Assembly (NCBI RefSeq): GCF_964204645.1
Contig: NC_134033.1
Coordinates: forward strand, 5,800,231-5,864,230
Length of the DNA: 64,000 bases
Source of the DNA: Tubulanus polymorphus
Taxonomy: Eukaryota; Nemertea; Palaeonemertea; Tubulaniformes; Tubulanidae
Direction of reading: 5' to 3'
The translations under genes and the position numbers were made by a program. Below the pieces are notes generated by a model, which worked only from the letters and a program-made list of their open reading frames with translations, was not told the origin of the DNA and did not search any database. How positions within the stretch are numbered: position 1 is the stretch's first letter; the number at the start of each line of letters is the position of its first letter. Shown piece by piece: positions 46,995-58,197 of this stretch.

Positions 46995-47216
46995 AAGGCT
47001 AAACAAAAATGATACCTTGTTTCTCCGCAGCGGCCGGGTCATTTTTGTAAAATACGATAACATTTATAAACAGTTCATTTCTATAGCGGCCGGGTCTGTT
47101 TAGTAAAATTGATCACGATTTTAAAAAAAGTAATGTATAGGGTAGATAGGCGGCCGGCCGGGTCAACATTTAAGCTCAGCAGAGCGGAGAAACAAGGTAT
47201 CAATTTTTTTAGCCTA
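46995..47216. mobile_element. 222-bp MITE with about 33-bp inverted ends
   Basis: The left arm AAGGCTAAACAAAAATGATA continues to CCTTGTTTCTCCGC at 47028. The right arm (47184-47216) is its reverse complement with one gap and one or two mismatches; the inner 19 bases are perfect. The interior carries three copies of GCGGCCGGGTC. No coding capacity. Confidence 0.75.
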
Positions 47217-47519
47217 AAACAAACTGCGGTGCTGTACATACCTTGTCGTGTGTTTCGAGCAAACAATATCATACAGTATAGAATCCCATTCTTATACATT
47301 CTCAAACCGTACATCATATTCCCCCTGACAAATCATGTCATCTATCATCATAATTCCTTGCCTGCGCGTAGAGCCTTCCGCCATCTAACACTCTGGAATT
47401 AGCGATCCGAAAGTGAAAATTCAAACTCCACACAGCTGCTGTGCTATGCGGTAATCTAAAATTTTTTCTTACAAAGGGGATCTATCTTTTAGGGCCATAT
47501 TGGTCTGCCCTGGCTTGAG

Positions 47520-47960
47520 GTCATTCACGATTCTTACAATTCATAATCCGTTGTTTCACAACATTAAGATCATAAATGGATTATACGTATTTCAGTGACT
47601 CGACATAACTATTAATATGGATTACATACTAGTCACCGATATTACCGACATTTCAATTAAAAAGCAATATGTATCCGGGGTAAGACTTAGCGGATTATTT
47701 CGTACTGATATCATTAATCACCGATTCTTATTCAAATATCCCTAAAATGAAATACCAGAATATACATTATATGATTTTGACGATTCATAATCCTTTGTTT
47801 CGTGATAATAGGATTATGATAGGATTATATAGGTTTCAACTACTCGACGTCAACCATTAATGCGGATTATATTTCATTGATCGGTATTTTGATATATATA
47901 GATCTGTATCCAACTAAGTAGCTGATTATTCCATAGACTGATATAATCAATCATACTTTA
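47520..47960. repeat. Diverged tandem duplication of about 250 bp
   Basis: The block ACGATTCTTACAATTCATAA ... GGATTATACGTATTTCA ... TTAATATGGATTACAT ... GTATCCGGGG is followed by a diverged copy beginning near 47775 (GACGATTCATAATCCTTTG ... TTAATGCGGATTATAT ... CTGTATCCAACT). Nothing coding is seen. Confidence 0.55.
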
Positions 47961-47999
47961 CATAACATATCGCACTATCCATAGGTCTATACGTTTATT

Positions 48000-48002
<3 letters not shown>

Positions 48003-48076
<74 letters not shown>

Positions 48077-48202
48077 GCCAGGGTCAGAATGTAATGGTGT
48101 AGAAGAGAGTTTGAAGTTGAATCTATGCGGGTCAACGATTAGTCAAACGGCAGTCTGGTTCGGTATACCAACTTAGGATTGATCGAAAAGAGGTGGAAAT
48201 CG

Positions 48203-48271
<69 letters not shown>

Positions 48272-48290
48272 CGTCCATATATATATATAA
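48003..48290. repeat. Two (TA)n microsatellites
   Basis: Uninterrupted TA runs lie at about 48003-48070 and 48207-48270, separated by about 135 bases of unique sequence. The long Tyr-Ile open frame across the second run is a by-product. Confidence 0.9.
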
Positions 48291-48608
48291 CGTCCATGCG
48301 GTCGAAGACAGTGTTTAGAATTGACTAAATAGTAGTTAGTGGGGGCACGAGGATATGTCACTTTTATCTGTGAAAACAAATTCACGTTTCCAGGTTTTCC
48401 GTGAGGCTATCTTTTACCGTTAAACGGACATTTCCCCCAGCCAAAATTGGTCATATTTTGGCTGGAATTGGGAAAAATTGATTATTTGTTTTCTAAAGAG
48501 ATTATAGTGCCCTTATTCTAGATTATTTAATGTAATGATCTGTTTCAATAATAAAGTGCGTGGCTGGCGATGTAGTGTAATACGTAGTTATAGCGCATAT
48601 GCCATATC

Positions 48609-49506
48609 TATGGGCGACAATCCCTGCCAAAAAGATAGCGTTTTGTTTTACGTACCGAAAAAGATAATTCCACGCCGCATGGACATTTTCGCGCCGCATA
48701 GACATTTTTTGTGCGCCCTGATGACATTTTTGTGCCGCGAAGTCATGCGCCAAAAAAGATGGTCAGTAGATGGCGCCACGTACGTTTAAGTTATGTCATC
48801 CTGGTAACCCGGAAATAATTCTTTCAGCGTTATCATTTTTGCTGTTTCGACGTTTCGACTAGCCAGTTTGCGGTATATTCTTAAAATGACGGATATTTTG
48901 GAAATCCGGAAATAGTTCGCCTGTTAACTAGAGAGCTTTGTTTTCTATCGGCTACAGCAGATCTCCTCACAGCGCATGTGCGCAGCGGAAATAAAAACAC
49001 ACGCTTCAGCTGTGGTGGATAGAAAACATTAGGTGGTGTTGATTTTCTATCCATCAGAGCCACAGATGCTCGTATTAATCTACAACTCTGATACGAGCCC
49101 ATGTGATCAGTGCAGGATAGTTCGACTGCTGTGGTGGATAGAAAATAGGTTTCTTTTCGATTAATTGGTTAATTGGTTGGTTTTTGTTCAATAAACATAT
49201 TCCAATTATTTCAAAAGTATTTTTGTGTGTATTATTAACTGGCAAATGAATCTTATTTCTTTCCTTTTTAACTATTTTATATTTTGAAAATTATTTCCGG
49301 GTTTCTCAGGAAGACGCAATTTATATGTACGTGGCGCCATCTACTGACATTTCGGTGCATGACTTCGCGACGCAGAAATGTCTTCGCGGCGTGGAAACGT
49401 CTTCGCGGCGTGGAAACGTCTTCGCGGCGCGGATTAGTCTTTATCGCGGCTTTATTTCAACACGTAACTAAACACAGTCTTTTTGGCGGGGAGTGTCGCC
49501 CATACA
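48609..49506. mobile_element. Foldback element with about 180-bp inverted arms
   Basis: The left arm (48609-48785, from TATGGGCGACAATCCCTGCC to GGCGCCACGTACGT) and the right arm (49323-49506) are inverted copies of each other with moderate divergence. The right arm holds three tandem CGTCTTCGCGGCGTGGAAA-type units, expanded relative to the left. The 540-bp centre contains further inverted CTGTGGTGGATAGAAAA segments. No coding sequence is credible; the open frames on both strands are by-products of the arms. Confidence 0.8.
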
Positions 49507-49509
49507 TAT

Positions 49510-50010
49510 CTTCATACCTTCCCAACAAAGCTAGTGTAATCGCCCAGACATATCCTTCCCACCAACTTTTCGATGATGGTATAGTCGACACGTTGGCCGA
49601 TGAAACCGTGTTCTCAGTGTGTGTGATACTTCAATGCTTTGTACAATTTTTTCCCCAATAAAGAGTAATGGAATACAGACAATAAATACAGGATGACACT
49701 GACACCGGATCATATAAGAACTAGACATGGCAACCGTGGATTCGCCGAGTCAGCCGTCCAAAGCTCAGTAACACTTGCCCACAACAAAATGTTTATCCTT
49801 CTCATTCAATTCATCCCTCAATTCATTGGCCATCTTCCTTTGCTGAGTATCAGTGTTTGCGATAATCCGATCGATGATCTTTTAAGTTCCAGTATAACAT
49901 TTCACTGACACTGTAAAAGAGCTACATCCATTCATAATCTTATCCAATATGCATTGTTTTAAAGGACATTGGTTTGTAGGGTCTTCGAAAGCAAGACCAT
50001 CAGTCGCTAA
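49510..50010. other. Intergenic DNA
   Basis: No gene recognised. Confidence 0.35.
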
Positions 50011-50350
50011 GGACTTAAACCTAATGGTGGCATCGAGACTTGCCACGGTACGAAACCCTGCCACACTAGCCCGAGTGCGCAGCTACAGGGGCTGGTTAGA
50101 AGGTGAGCTTTATTTCTATTATTAGCCGATCAGAAATCCAGTTTTTAGTCCGCGTTTTTCCATTCATCGTTTATCCGTGAAATTTGCCTCAGTGATTATA
50201 CAACGACCAATCTGATCGGTGTCGCACATTTCTCCAGCAAACATGCGCATGTACATGCGCACTCGGGCCGGTCTAGTGTGGTGGGGTTTCGCGTCGCAGC
50301 TGAGTTTAGCGATGTAGTCAGATTTAACCCTAACCCTATCCCTGGAAAGA
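50011..50350. mobile_element. MITE-like element with tRNA-like inverted ends, copy B
   Basis: It shares the layout of copy A at 31757: a left end with GGCATCGAGACTTGCCACGG and TACGAAACCCTGCCACAC, ATTATTAGCCGATCAGAAATCC inside, CCAATCTGATCGGTG, and a right end with GTGTGGTGGGGTTTCGCGTC. The outer B boxes are more decayed than in copy A. Confidence 0.55.
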
Positions 50351-50749
50351 CTTAGAAAGCCAAATATGGTGTGTTAATGCCACGCAAATTGATTTATTTT
50401 CAAATAACTACGCTACTTCATGTGTGCTCTGGAAACACTTAATAGTTAACTATCAGTTATTGTCAAGTTATTGATACAATAATTCGATGATATGGATTTA
50501 AGAGTAACCATTCGAAGAAAGAATAAACACTTTTTCTTCTGGTCAATTAACGATGGATAGTTTTATAATTTAAATAATAATTAATCATCACCAAATTCAT
50601 ACAACTTTTATGGTGGATATATCCACGTACAGAGGAAAACAGTATACATGTAAAATACCGATATCAGATGATATAATACCAGACAGTTGAATTAGGTTTT
50701 TCAGATATAATATCGAAAGAATCTTTGTGATTTAAGTTAAGTAACTTCA

Positions 50750-52045
50750 TTTAAAAAACATTTCATACAATCCTGGAGTTTAGAAGTTCTTAACGAAAGG
50801 TGTTCAATAGATTTAAAAACACTAGGCTTTTTTCCAGTAAAATCTTCATGGTATATGTTTCTTCATAATGGAGCAAAAAAGGACAGATCATTATATGATG
50901 ATATTCATCTTCGATTTCTCCCAAGTTACAGTGTTCGCAAAATCTTTCATTCTTTCTCTACATTAACAGTTAACTTATATCGTGCACAGTAATGATTTAA
51001 TTAGTTCAAACCACGTTGTAGATCTTCTGGGGATTCTGCTAGTAAAACTGTATCATCAGCGTATAAAAGAATGGTAAGCTGTTTATTTCCAAAAATGAGA
51101 CCTTCAAAACCATTTTCGGTAATAAAATTTTCCAAGTCATTGGTATAAAGGTATAAAGGGCTGGAGAATTGCATTCGCCCTGTCTTACCCCTAAGGCAGA
51201 TTGATAAAAATTCAGAAAGGATAGGAGGTGTTTGAGTACTTTCTACGCAAAACTCTCAGTAATTTAGTTAAAGCTTTAGTTAAATCTATGAAAGCTGCAT
51301 ACAGTTTTCTTCCCGTACCCAAAGTATGGCTAATGACAGAATCCAAAACAAAAGATTGCTGCGTAGTACCAATACCTGGGCGGAAACCGGCCTGTTATTT
51401 TGAAATAATTTGGTAAGCATCAGTCCATTGATGATGCCCCGGTAATTATTTGGGTCATCTGTCTTACCCGATTTGAATAAAGGGACTATTATTCCCATCC
51501 TTAACTCATCTGGGTAAATACCAGAGTCATAAATTGCGTTGAAATAAATGGACAAGCGGGAGTAATAATATTTTTTTGTACAGGTGAACAGTTCCGGTAA
51601 AAACCCATCTATACCCGCCGCTTTGCCCATTTTAAGAGAGGAGATAGCTCTTATAACTTCGTCTTGTATTATGTTGTGTCCAAATCATGGGGTGTTTTTT
51701 CGACTGTATCGATGTAATTGGTTAATGAATATGTGGTCTAAATAATCATCTAACACTGGGTTATTTAATTTTTTGAAAAAGTCATTAAAATCTTCTAAAG
51801 TAGACAAATTATGGGTGGGACCTCTAGCACATTTGTTTTTAAGTAATTGTAAATGTATGTAGGAATTGTAAATAGATACTGTTACGTTCATACGTGATTT
51901 AATATGGTTTGGTGTATGGGCGGATGCAAACTTATCAAGATACCATGCTCGTTTCAAACAAATGACTTTGTCTAGACATTTCAAAAATTGTTTTCGATTT
52001 GGAATAAGAAACCGGTCACTGGGGAAAATCAAATTTACCACGTTT
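50750..52045 (-). mobile_element. Second LINE remnant (reverse transcriptase)
   Basis: On the minus strand, 51286-51630 encodes GKAAGIDGFLPE and NNYRGI, the first reverse-transcriptase motifs. Around 51010-51110 the frame reads LLYADDTVLLAESPEDLQ, the catalytic motif. A C-terminal zinc knuckle (CEHCNLGE, HH, C) lies at about 50930. 51685-52041 is the segment before the reverse transcriptase. Frameshifts and deletions separate these blocks. It belongs to a different subfamily from the LINE at 33-35 kb, judging by motif spellings. Confidence 0.75.
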
Positions 52046-52444
52046 GTATTCGGTAATTAGTTAACTACTTCATTTTCGGTGTTTCGAGCGAAAATTTTGG
52101 AACTCTCCGATTCAATGAAAAGTATCTTGAACCAGTGTCAATCATTCAAGAAAAAAAGTAAACGCTGCGACTAAACAAATACCTGTTCCTTCGAAATTAT
52201 TTATATAGAGACCGCATCCAGTAACGATAACAAGATTGTTTAGATCCAAGGAATCGCTGAAATCATAATATAGATGCACGACACGCATGAACAATACAGA
52301 AGCAGAGAAAAATGCATAATGTCTATTTATTTTCGTTTGACATCGATAATTTAAAATATGTCTGCATCTCTGATTTCTGCACTGTGCAGCGATATTTTGT
52401 ATTCTGTACAATAGGGCTCACAATAAGACACGTATTGCCTAGGT

Positions 52445-52715
52445 TATCCCATGCTCCCTCGACATGGATTCGAACCTGATGGCATCGCTACACTCCGTCA
52501 CAGCACGAACCCCTGCCACATTCGACCAGGTGGGCGTGTTTACCGTACAAAAACTTGCGGCACCAATCAGCCGATTACTCGTTGTATATCTCTGACTGCA
52601 AACGGAAGAACTATTAACGGGAATTCTCGGGCTAAAACGAAACGGGATATCACGTACCGTGGCGAGTCTCCGAGTCATCAGGTTCGAATCCTTTCCGCAG
52701 GAGGACGAGGGACTC
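52445..52715. mobile_element. MITE-like element with tRNA-like inverted ends, copy C
   Basis: The left end has GGATTCGAACCTGATGGCAT and the right end CATCAGGTTCGAATCCTTTC, which are inverted copies. The interior is in the opposite orientation to copy A (CACCAATCAGCCGATTACTC). Confidence 0.6.
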
Positions 52716-53261
52716 CATTTTTTCGCTTGGAACCATCGTCACATTGTTGGGTGACGATAGTCATAAATCATCGTTGCCATAATGAAAAATAAATCTGTCC
52801 TGTGCCTTGTCCGACACTCGGGTACTATTTGTAACGAAAATGAAGAAATTCCGTGATTTTAGAAAATTCAAATGATAATCCACCGGCGAAAAAATGTTTG
52901 TTTTGAAGATGTCGCCAAAATAGTAGTTCTCATTATTATCTCGTTATTTCTCGCATTTAACCCGGAATACATCGGAATATAGCACCGGCCGCGCCTGTTT
53001 AGTAGCTAATATACGTTACATGCTTCATTATGATCAAAATAAACGGATTGATTATGATGTTATGTGCAATTTAAATATAGGTTACAAATGTGCAGCAGTG
53101 TGGATGAGCAATTTTTGAACGTTTGCCGATAAAGTGTGTAAATGTGTGGTATAATTTGTGGCTCTGAACAGACGATGGGATTTACTATAATAGAGGTTTA
53201 ACTGCAGTTTGGGTCACCCTTCCACTACGTGGTGCTAGTAGTTCCAAAATTAATACTAATT

Positions 53262-53400
53262 ACCAATTTTCAATTCAATTGAATAAAATTTTATTGAACA
53301 AACTCAAAATTTGCAATTCAATTCAATTCGTTTATATTGAACAAACCTCATATTTTCAATTCAATTTCACTTTATTGATCACACTTTCAAATCTAAATAT
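53262..53400. repeat. Short tandem repeat, about 45-bp unit
   Basis: Three diverged units contain TTCAATTCAATT and TTTATTGAACAAAC. Confidence 0.6.
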
Positions 53401-53559
53401 GACGTATAACACCCCCATAATCGAACAGCCAGTACAATTCATATTCGAAGGAGGAAAGAGCATCGTATCCTCAATTGATACGCTTTATTCACAAGTTAGA
53501 TCATGGATTAGGATAAGATTTAAGGGTTAGGGAACCAAACCGAAGGTTTGGAGACCCCA

Positions 53560-55520
53560 CTAGTGCACGAGCAGCGGGTTATCCCTGTAAAGAAAGTTTG
53601 AATTAATTTTTGTGGTGAGGCGTCTACGGGACATTGATGCCTCGGGGTGTGTTCGTGTCGAGTCGTCGTTAACTATCCAGTCTTGTTCGGCTGCTTCGCG
53701 GATCGGTCTCGTCGAGCCTGGTAGGTGTGGGAGACCGTACACACGAAAGTGTTGGTGGGTATGGTCGACCTGGTTGAAGTGGTTCGAAAATGGAGTCGAA
53801 TTCTTCTTTCTGATGCGTGAGACGTGATGTGTGACGCGTTCTCGTAGAGACATTCCAGTTTGGCCGACGTACAGCATGTTGCACTTGGTGCATTCGATGC
53901 AGTATATAATTTCACGGGTCGCGCAATTAATTGTCCTGCGGATCGCGTGCATTTTGTTGTGGCTGCGGCAAACGGTTGTTTCTTGGATGAGGGGACACGT
54001 ACGACATCTCGGTGTTCCGCATTTCTTGGTGCCTCGACGTCGGGTTGACGGAGTTCTTTGAGTAGACCTAGAAATAGAAGAATTGGAAACAACGGAAGTA
54101 TTTCGGATAAGATGCGTTGAAGAGGGGACTCGGGGAGGGGGTGGCTCCGTGGGTTTGAGCTGCGACGAAGTTAGGAGATCTATGAGACTCTTGTGCTTGG
54201 TGTAGACGGTAACCGTGGTTACCTCGTCCGAGCGGCCAGTGGCCGTGTTGTGGAGAAGTTTAGTAGTTTAGATAAATGTACGGAAGCTGGAGCTCATGGC
54301 CACTGTTGTTATTGCCAGATAAACCGCGTTGATGCGTACGTAATAAATAAACATAAATAGAAGTAATATAAATAAACAAGTCTCGAACTGACGTATGTGT
54401 CTACGTAGGTAAACCTAATATGGCGCGGCAATGAGCTCTGTTGAGTGCAAAAGGGTATTTATAGATAATTGTGACGTGTGCAGATACGTCATCACCCCTA
54501 CATGGATGGGAGGAATGTTGTGACGTATGAATGCGTCACAATCCATGAATTCCAAGCCATGTGTGGAAAAGGGCCTGCACACGTTACTAAAGATAATATA
54601 ATATAAAAGGGTTTAAGGAAGCTTTAGGGGGAGGCTGGGGAGAGAGCTCCGAGGAATGATCTTGTATACATCTGGAAAGAGGAAATAAAGGAAAGATATC
54701 TTTAGAAATTGTAAAGTTATATCCGGGAGCCATGTAAGAATGTCAAGACCAAGGACTGGGATCTGACCTAAGAGAGTGTCCCTCGCAACATCGTCGAGAG
54801 GAATTATTACCACAACGCTAGTTGGACAACCCAGCCCGGATTCACAGCACTGGTAGATATACGCGACCATAACATTGGTGGAGAATCCATCACCACAACA
54901 GCCGTAGCCAGTTCCGTAAACCTGGTTCGGATGTTACAGGCTAGGGTTCGGTTGGCTTCGGTTGGCTCCCCTTTTTCGGGGGTTCGTTGGCCCGTTGCTG
55001 TTCTCGTTCGACGTGGTGCCGTAGAGCTTTGCTTTTGATGTGACGCAGTTCGCGGTCTTTGTAGCCACGACCTCTGAGAACTTTAAGGACGGTTCCGGAC
55101 GCTGCGTGTAGGTCCAAATCGTTATTGCAGATGCGCCGGAACCTGAGAATTTGACTTTTAACTATACCGGAAAATCTGTGCCGAGGGTGAAACGAAGATC
55201 GATGTAGTAATTGATGCGAATCGGTTGGTTTAAAGTAGACTTTGATGTCTGTTATACCACTTGTTTCGAATCGCGGGCCTTTGAAAGTGTTCACGTCCAG
55301 GAAGTTGACGCGGGTGTCGCTGATTTCGAACTTGAGTTTGATGGATCGGCTCACTGTTTCTAGGACGTCGATGAATTCCATCAACGTTTCGCGGCAGTGT
55401 TCCCAATCCATGTAGATATCATCGATGAACCGAGCGTATAGCGGTGGTTGGAGTGCGAGTAATTGGAAGATGTGGGTTTCATACCAGAGGACGAGAGGAC
55501 GAGACACCCCTCATCACCAC
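53560..55520 (-). mobile_element. Penelope-like retroelement, broken
   Basis: 54941-55507 encodes the reverse-transcriptase core with YARFIDDIYMDW, VNFLDV, YFKPTDSHQLLH and FRRICNND, which are Penelope signatures. 53560 to about 54270 is one open frame holding the linker (CGTPRCRTCP) and a GIY-YIG endonuclease (IIYCIECTKCNMLYVGQTG). Between them, about 54275-54935 does not translate in frame and appears to be an insertion or rearranged segment. The N-terminal half of the reverse transcriptase is missing because the element is cut by the Polinton at about 55521. Activity is lost. Confidence 0.8.
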
Positions 55521-55523
55521 AAG

Positions 55524-55545
55524 TAATTTTTTTTCCTAATAAATG
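55524..55545 (+). promoter_or_regulatory. Element-specific start-proximal promoter block 1
   Basis: TAATTTTTTTT, a five-base spacer, then TAATAAATG, ending in the polymerase start codon. It is the weakest match to the TAAATAAATG part of the shared block. Confidence 0.5.
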
Positions 55546-58176
55546 GGAGACAGTGAGTTCCAACTAGAAAACAATAATGTCAATAAAAATCAATATTATT
55601 GTCAATATTGTAAAAAATACATCGATACATCTAATAAAACACGACATGAAAAAACTGCAATTCATATAAAAAATGTAATAGATTTTGAAACTCCAGAAAA
55701 TTCCAATGAAAGAAAAGAACGATTAGAAAATATGAATGTGGATGAAATAAAATGTGAAGTTTGTAACGAATTTATAGTAAAAAGGAATTATAATAGACAT
55801 CTCGAATCACAAAAACATTATAAAAATTTAAATAAAAATGTTTTAGGATTAGAATATTTTGATAATAAACCTCAACAAGTAAAAGAATCAACTTCAAAAA
55901 CAAAATCCATTTCAAATAAACCTTTCATGGAAAATGTTAGAAATTATATTGATTCACTAGAAATAAAAGATACAATTGAAATCTTAGAAACATTACATAG
56001 TAAAATTGGTCCTGCAGCTATTATATTTAGATTTTTTAAAGGTACAACAATAGAAGATTATAGTAAATTTAATGAAATAATAGAAAAAATACTAGATTTG
56101 ATAACAGATGTTGAATATCCAAAAATTAGTATCTCTAGGAAAGTAAGTTTTATAAAGTCAGAAGAAAAAATGAATTATAATATTCAAACACACTCTGAAG
56201 AAATAATTTCAAAAACACAAATAAAAGAGAAGTTAGAAAAAATATTGAATGAATTTAAACGTCATATTGAAGAAAGATATTTTGAGGCTTCTGGTTTAAC
56301 ATTGAATGAAATTATATATTTAGATTTAAATGTTTATAATACAAAAAGAAATAAAACATCAAAAAGTAATAAAATGTTTAAAAATAATTCAAACTTTATA
56401 ATAGAAAAAGATATGAAAGCATCAAGTTATATTAAATTACCATTTTTATCAAAAGCAATTATAAATGTTCAAAATGAAGACAACAAATGTTTTCTGTGGG
56501 CGATTATAAGTTGCTTACACCCAACAGAAGATATGACACATAGTTTTAGAATAACAAATTACCGGAAATATGAAACATTATATAAAATTGATCAATATCC
56601 AGTAACTATAAAAATGATTCCTAAAATAGAAAAAGTAAATAATTTAAAAATAAATGTATTTGAATTAATACAATTACCAAAGACAAAAGGTGAAAATATT
56701 AAAGATTATACATTGGAAGCTTTATATTTAACAGAATATTATGATGATGAAAATGCTATAGATTTGTTATATTACAAAAAAGATGAAAATGAACATTATA
56801 TGTGGTTAAAACAAATTGATTTATTCTTTAGAACAGAAAGTGATCATCATCGTAAAATTTATCTATGTAGAAAATGTTTATCTAAATTTATGACTGAGAA
56901 TACATTATTAAAACATAAAGAATTATGTGATAATAAAGATTTTTGTAAATTAATAATGCCAACAGAAAAAGATTATAAATTGAAATTTACTAATCATAAA
57001 TTTAAGAATATTGTTCCATTTGTAATTTATGGGGATTTTGAATCGTTGAATAAAGAATTAACTGATCAAGATAGAAAAGAAATATATAACAAAAAGCAAT
57101 TATTAAAATCAATGGATAAAGGAAGTGAATTAAATGAAGATATAATTCAAGACCCACCAATTATAAATACAATTAAAAAAGTTCATCAAAGAGCTGCTGC
57201 TTATGGAATTTATATAAAATCAAATTATCCCGAATTATATGAAAGTCAATATATTTCTTTTAGAGGTGAAAATGTAGTTAATGATTTTTGTGATAAAATT
57301 ATTGAATTAGAAAGTGATTTTGCAAAATTATTAAACAAAAATAAAAGAATAGTTATGACAAAAGAAGATGAAATTGATTTTAATTATGCAACTCATTGTT
57401 GTTATTGTGAAAAACGTTTTTATTCATTTGATAAAAGAGTTAGAGATCATGATCATTTAAATTCAAAATATCGTGGAGCTGCTCATGAAGATTGCAATTT
57501 ACAAGCTAAAAAAGTAAATTTCGTACCAATATTATTTCATAATTTATCAGGATATGATACCCATCTATTTATAAAACAATTATCGGGAAAATTGGGTGCA
57601 ATTAATCAAGAAATAGAAGAATATAATGCTATAAATGAAGCAAATGTAAGAAAATATGATTTTAAACTATTAGCTAAAACATCTGAAAATTATATTTCAT
57701 TTCAATTTGGTTGCATTAGATTTTTAGATTCTTATAGATTTCTAGCAAGTTCATTAGATAATTTATCAAAAAGTTTAGTTGATAATGATTTTATTATAAC
57801 TCGATATTATTATCCAAATGACCAAGATTTTAAATTATTGAGATATAAAGGCGCAATTCCTTATCCATTTTATAAAACACATGATGATTTTAATGTAACC
57901 GAATTATTAAAAGATCAATTTTATGATAAATTAAAAGAGGAGTATGTGAAAGACGAAGTTTTTGATAGAACATTAAATATTTGGAACCATTTTAAGATGA
58001 AAAATCATGGTGAATTAGTTGATTTATATTTAAAATCAGATGTTATGATATTGGCTGACATATTTGAAAAGTTTAGAGAAGTTAATCTAAACCATTTTAA
58101 TGTTGATCCTTGTTATTGCTACTCTAGTCCTGGTTTAACCTGGCAATGTGGTTTAAAATATACAAATGTAGAATAA
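55543..58176 (+). CDS. polB: DNA polymerase B, N-terminal part: zinc fingers and 3'-5' exonuclease
   Basis: The 877-residue frame begins with two C2H2 fingers (YCQYCKKYI, CEVCNEFI). A conserved block follows (DNKCFLWAIISCLHP), then a third finger (YLCRKCLSKF). The exonuclease motifs are YGDFESLN (Exo I), FHNLSGYDTHLF (Exo II) and DLYLKSDVMILADIF (Exo III). Between Exo I and Exo II sits a CYC-type zinc cluster with VRDHDHLNSKYRGAAHEDCN, resembling endonuclease VII. The order is typical of protein-primed polymerases of Polintons. The frame ends in an in-frame TAA at 58174-58176 just before the palm domain; the following frame, 58198 on, is in the same phase and continues the homology. The stop is therefore a premature break rather than a natural end, so the polymerase is probably not functional here. 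Confidence 0.85.
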   Translation: MGDSEFQLENNNVNKNQYYCQYCKKYIDTSNKTRHEKTAIHIKNVIDFETPENSNERKERLENMNVDEIKCEVCNEFIVKRNYNRHLESQKHYKNLNKNVLGLEYFDNKPQQVKESTSKTKSISNKPFMENVRNYIDSLEIKDTIEILETLHSKIGPAAIIFRFFKGTTIEDYSKFNEIIEKILDLITDVEYPKISISRKVSFIKSEEKMNYNIQTHSEEIISKTQIKEKLEKILNEFKRHIEERYFEASGLTLNEIIYLDLNVYNTKRNKTSKSNKMFKNNSNFIIEKDMKASSYIKLPFLSKAIINVQNEDNKCFLWAIISCLHPTEDMTHSFRITNYRKYETLYKIDQYPVTIKMIPKIEKVNNLKINVFELIQLPKTKGENIKDYTLEALYLTEYYDDENAIDLLYYKKDENEHYMWLKQIDLFFRTESDHHRKIYLCRKCLSKFMTENTLLKHKELCDNKDFCKLIMPTEKDYKLKFTNHKFKNIVPFVIYGDFESLNKELTDQDRKEIYNKKQLLKSMDKGSELNEDIIQDPPIINTIKKVHQRAAAYGIYIKSNYPELYESQYISFRGENVVNDFCDKIIELESDFAKLLNKNKRIVMTKEDEIDFNYATHCCYCEKRFYSFDKRVRDHDHLNSKYRGAAHEDCNLQAKKVNFVPILFHNLSGYDTHLFIKQLSGKLGAINQEIEEYNAINEANVRKYDFKLLAKTSENYISFQFGCIRFLDSYRFLASSLDNLSKSLVDNDFIITRYYYPNDQDFKLLRYKGAIPYPFYKTHDDFNVTELLKDQFYDKLKEEYVKDEVFDRTLNIWNHFKMKNHGELVDLYLKSDVMILADIFEKFREVNLNHFNVDPCYCYSSPGLTWQCGLKYTNVE

Positions 58177-58197
58177 GATTTATTAAAAGAACCAGAT

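Noticed and set aside
48173-48385. Tyr/Ile-rich open frame
   Set aside because: It is read through a (TA)n microsatellite.
48535-49661. Open frames in the foldback element
   Set aside because: They mirror each other through the inverted arms and show no protein signature.
53612-54092. Open frames on the plus strand and in alternate minus frames at the Penelope endonuclease
   Set aside because: The GIY-YIG frame on the minus strand explains the region; the others are shadows.
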